This document shows, piece after piece, positions 4,766 through 6,009 of a stretch of 6,009 nucleotides of DNA. Both the position numbers and the translations under genes were made by a program. Source of the DNA: Candidatus Hydrogenedentota bacterium (lineage in GTDB: Bacteria > Hydrogenedentota > Hydrogenedentia > Hydrogenedentales > SLHB01). Position 1 is the first letter of the stretch, and every line of letters starts with the position of its first letter. The notes below the pieces were generated by a model. It made no database searches. It had not been told where the DNA came from and was given only the letters and a program-made list of their open reading frames with translations. The stretch is taken from the NCBI GenBank assembly GCA_003552485.1, contig PUMX01000026.1:1-6009 (forward strand). The letters run 5' to 3'.

Positions 4766-6009
4766 GGTTCCCAAGCCGGCGGCTGGTTTCAGCGTTTGCA
4801 GCCGTTCTCCTCGTGGCCGCGCCGGGGGCTTCCTATGCTGCTGAGACGGCGAACGCGGAAGGACCCCTTGTATGGGAACAGCTACCTTCCATACCGGATC
4901 CCATAGGTTTCGCCGCGCCGTTCGCAGGGATACACAACGATGCGCTGATCGTTGGCGGCGGAGCGAACTTTCCAGAGGCGGCCCCGTGGGAGGGGGGCGA
5001 CAAAGTGTGGCATGACCGGGTGTTCGTTCTCGAAGACCCGGACGGAGATTGGATCGAGGCGGGCCGGCTCCCGCAGCGGGTGGCCTATGGCGTCTCCATT
5101 ACTACGCCAGAGGGCGTGGTGTGTATCGGTGGGGACGATGAATCAGAGTTCTTCAGCGACGTATTCCGCCTGCGCTGGGACGGCGCGGAAGTGCAGATCG
5201 ATGACTTGCCGGCGTTGCCTCAACCCGTGGCTTACGGCGCGGGCGCGCTGCTGGGCGAGACCATCTATCTGGCTGGCGGGTTATCCGAACCGGAAGCCGC
5301 CGCTGATGAGGCCTTACACACGTTCTGGGCGCTTGACCTGTCGGCGGACGAGCCTGCGTGGGAGGCCCTTGAGCCATGGCCAGGATCCGAACGTTTTCTT
5401 GCCGTCGCCGCGGCGCAAGACGGTTCGTTCTTCGTGACGGGCGGCGCGCGTTTAATCGCGGATGGGGAAGGCGGAACCCGTCGTGAATACCTCGACGACG
5501 GATACCGGTTTACCCCAGGCCGGGGTTGGGAACCGATTGCCGATCTGCCGCGTCCGGCTGTCGCCGCGCCATCGCCCGCGCCGGTCATCGGCAACCGGCA
5601 CTTCTACGTCATCGGGGGTGACGATGGCGAAAAGGCGGGCTTTGAACCACTCAGCGAGCATCCAGGGTTTCCGCGAGAAATCCTCGGGTATCACACCGTC
5701 ACAGACACCTGGACGGAGGCCGGAGAGACGCCGTTTGACTCAATGGTGACTGTTCCCGCCGTCACGTGGGATGAGCGGATCGTGCTGCCGGGCGGGGAAA
5801 TCCGTCCTGGCGTGCGCACCACGGAGGTTTGGGCGGCGGAGCGGCGCCCTCTTGAACCGCGGTTCGGTTTCGCCAATTTTGCCGCGCTGAGCTTGTATCT
5901 CCTCGCACTGATCGGCATGGGCGTCTATTTCTCGCGTTTTCAGACCGGAACAGGCGAGTTTTTCCTGGCCGGCCGCACCATACCGTGGTGGGCTGCGGGC
6001 ATCTCGGTG
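4762..6009 (+). CDS. Kelch mutarotase (NanM-like) fused to sodium/solute symporter; 3' end outside window
   Basis: The open frame runs 416 codons to the window edge with no stop, so the gene is partial. Residues 1-26 are a signal peptide (RR at 6-7, hydrophobic core, SYA-A cleavage). A six-bladed Kelch domain follows, with Gly-Gly turns at 65-67, 123-124, 172-173, 227-228, 285-286 and 344-345. VGGGANFPEAAPWEGG (64-79) plus KVWHDRVFVL (81-90) is the hallmark block of cyclically permuted mutarotases such as E. coli NanM, which interconverts sialic acid anomers. Residues ~371-390 are a membrane helix (NFAALSLYLLALIGMGVYF), then SRFQTGTGEFFLAGRTIPWW (391-410), the conserved first loop of the SSS transporter family. 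The SSS fold commonly starts outside the cell, so the Kelch domain would be periplasmic and could hand sugar to the transporter. The sialidase overlaps upstream, supporting a sialic acid substrate (inference). About twelve more helices should follow beyond the window. The Kelch catalytic residues were not assigned. Confidence 0.88.
   Translation, partial: MRFPSRRLVSAFAAVLLVAAPGASYAAETANAEGPLVWEQLPSIPDPIGFAAPFAGIHNDALIVGGGANFPEAAPWEGGDKVWHDRVFVLEDPDGDWIEAGRLPQRVAYGVSITTPEGVVCIGGDDESEFFSDVFRLRWDGAEVQIDDLPALPQPVAYGAGALLGETIYLAGGLSEPEAAADEALHTFWALDLSADEPAWEALEPWPGSERFLAVAAAQDGSFFVTGGARLIADGEGGTRREYLDDGYRFTPGRGWEPIADLPRPAVAAPSPAPVIGNRHFYVIGGDDGEKAGFEPLSEHPGFPREILGYHTVTDTWTEAGETPFDSMVTVPAVTWDERIVLPGGEIRPGVRTTEVWAAERRPLEPRFGFANFAALSLYLLALIGMGVYFSRFQTGTGEFFLAGRTIPWWAAGISV

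Overview
This 6009-base, GC-rich window reads as a bacterial glycan-scavenging locus. No ribosomal or other marker gene is present, so taxonomy is inference. A Tat-exported sulfatase, a PQQ-like propeller protein, an Asp-box sialidase and a Kelch mutarotase fused to a sodium/solute symporter, together with GC-rich palindromic repeats between genes, best fit a Planctomycetota/Verrucomicrobiota/Lentisphaerota or Hydrogenedentota-type genome.

Layout: (1) Bases 1-400 hold no intact gene. Read on the minus strand, 359-96 encodes a recognisable stretch of a tandem helix-turn-helix (XRE-like) regulator that breaks off inside its second HTH and has no ATG start; I call it a remnant. (2) 401-1759 (+) is a PQQ-like beta-propeller protein without an export signal, possibly shortened at its 5' end. 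(3) 1814-3289 (+) is a type I sulfatase with a Tat signal and an intact formylglycine motif. (4) 3290-3610 is a non-coding spacer packed with short palindromes related to one another, including a 32-bp perfect direct repeat and a larger inverted pair. (5) 3611-4765 (+) is a secreted sialidase with five Asp boxes and most of the GH33 active-site residues recognisable. (6) 4762-6009 (+), running off the right edge, starts inside the sialidase stop codon (ATGA overlap). It encodes a signal peptide, a six-bladed Kelch domain of the NanM/cyclically permuted mutarotase type, then the first membrane helix and first loop of a sodium/solute symporter (SSS).

How the genes may work together (inference): the sulfatase removes sulfate esters from a sulfated glycan, the sialidase frees terminal sialic acid, the periplasmic Kelch domain speeds alpha/beta anomer interconversion of the released sugar, and the covalently attached SSS domain imports it with sodium. 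All four genes point the same way, but only the sialidase and the fusion are translationally coupled; the repeat-filled spacer separates them from the PQQ/sulfatase pair. I did not find a clearly undescribed system. The most notable items are the mutarotase-symporter fusion, the palindromic repeat cluster with compensatory changes, and the buried antisense HTH remnant.
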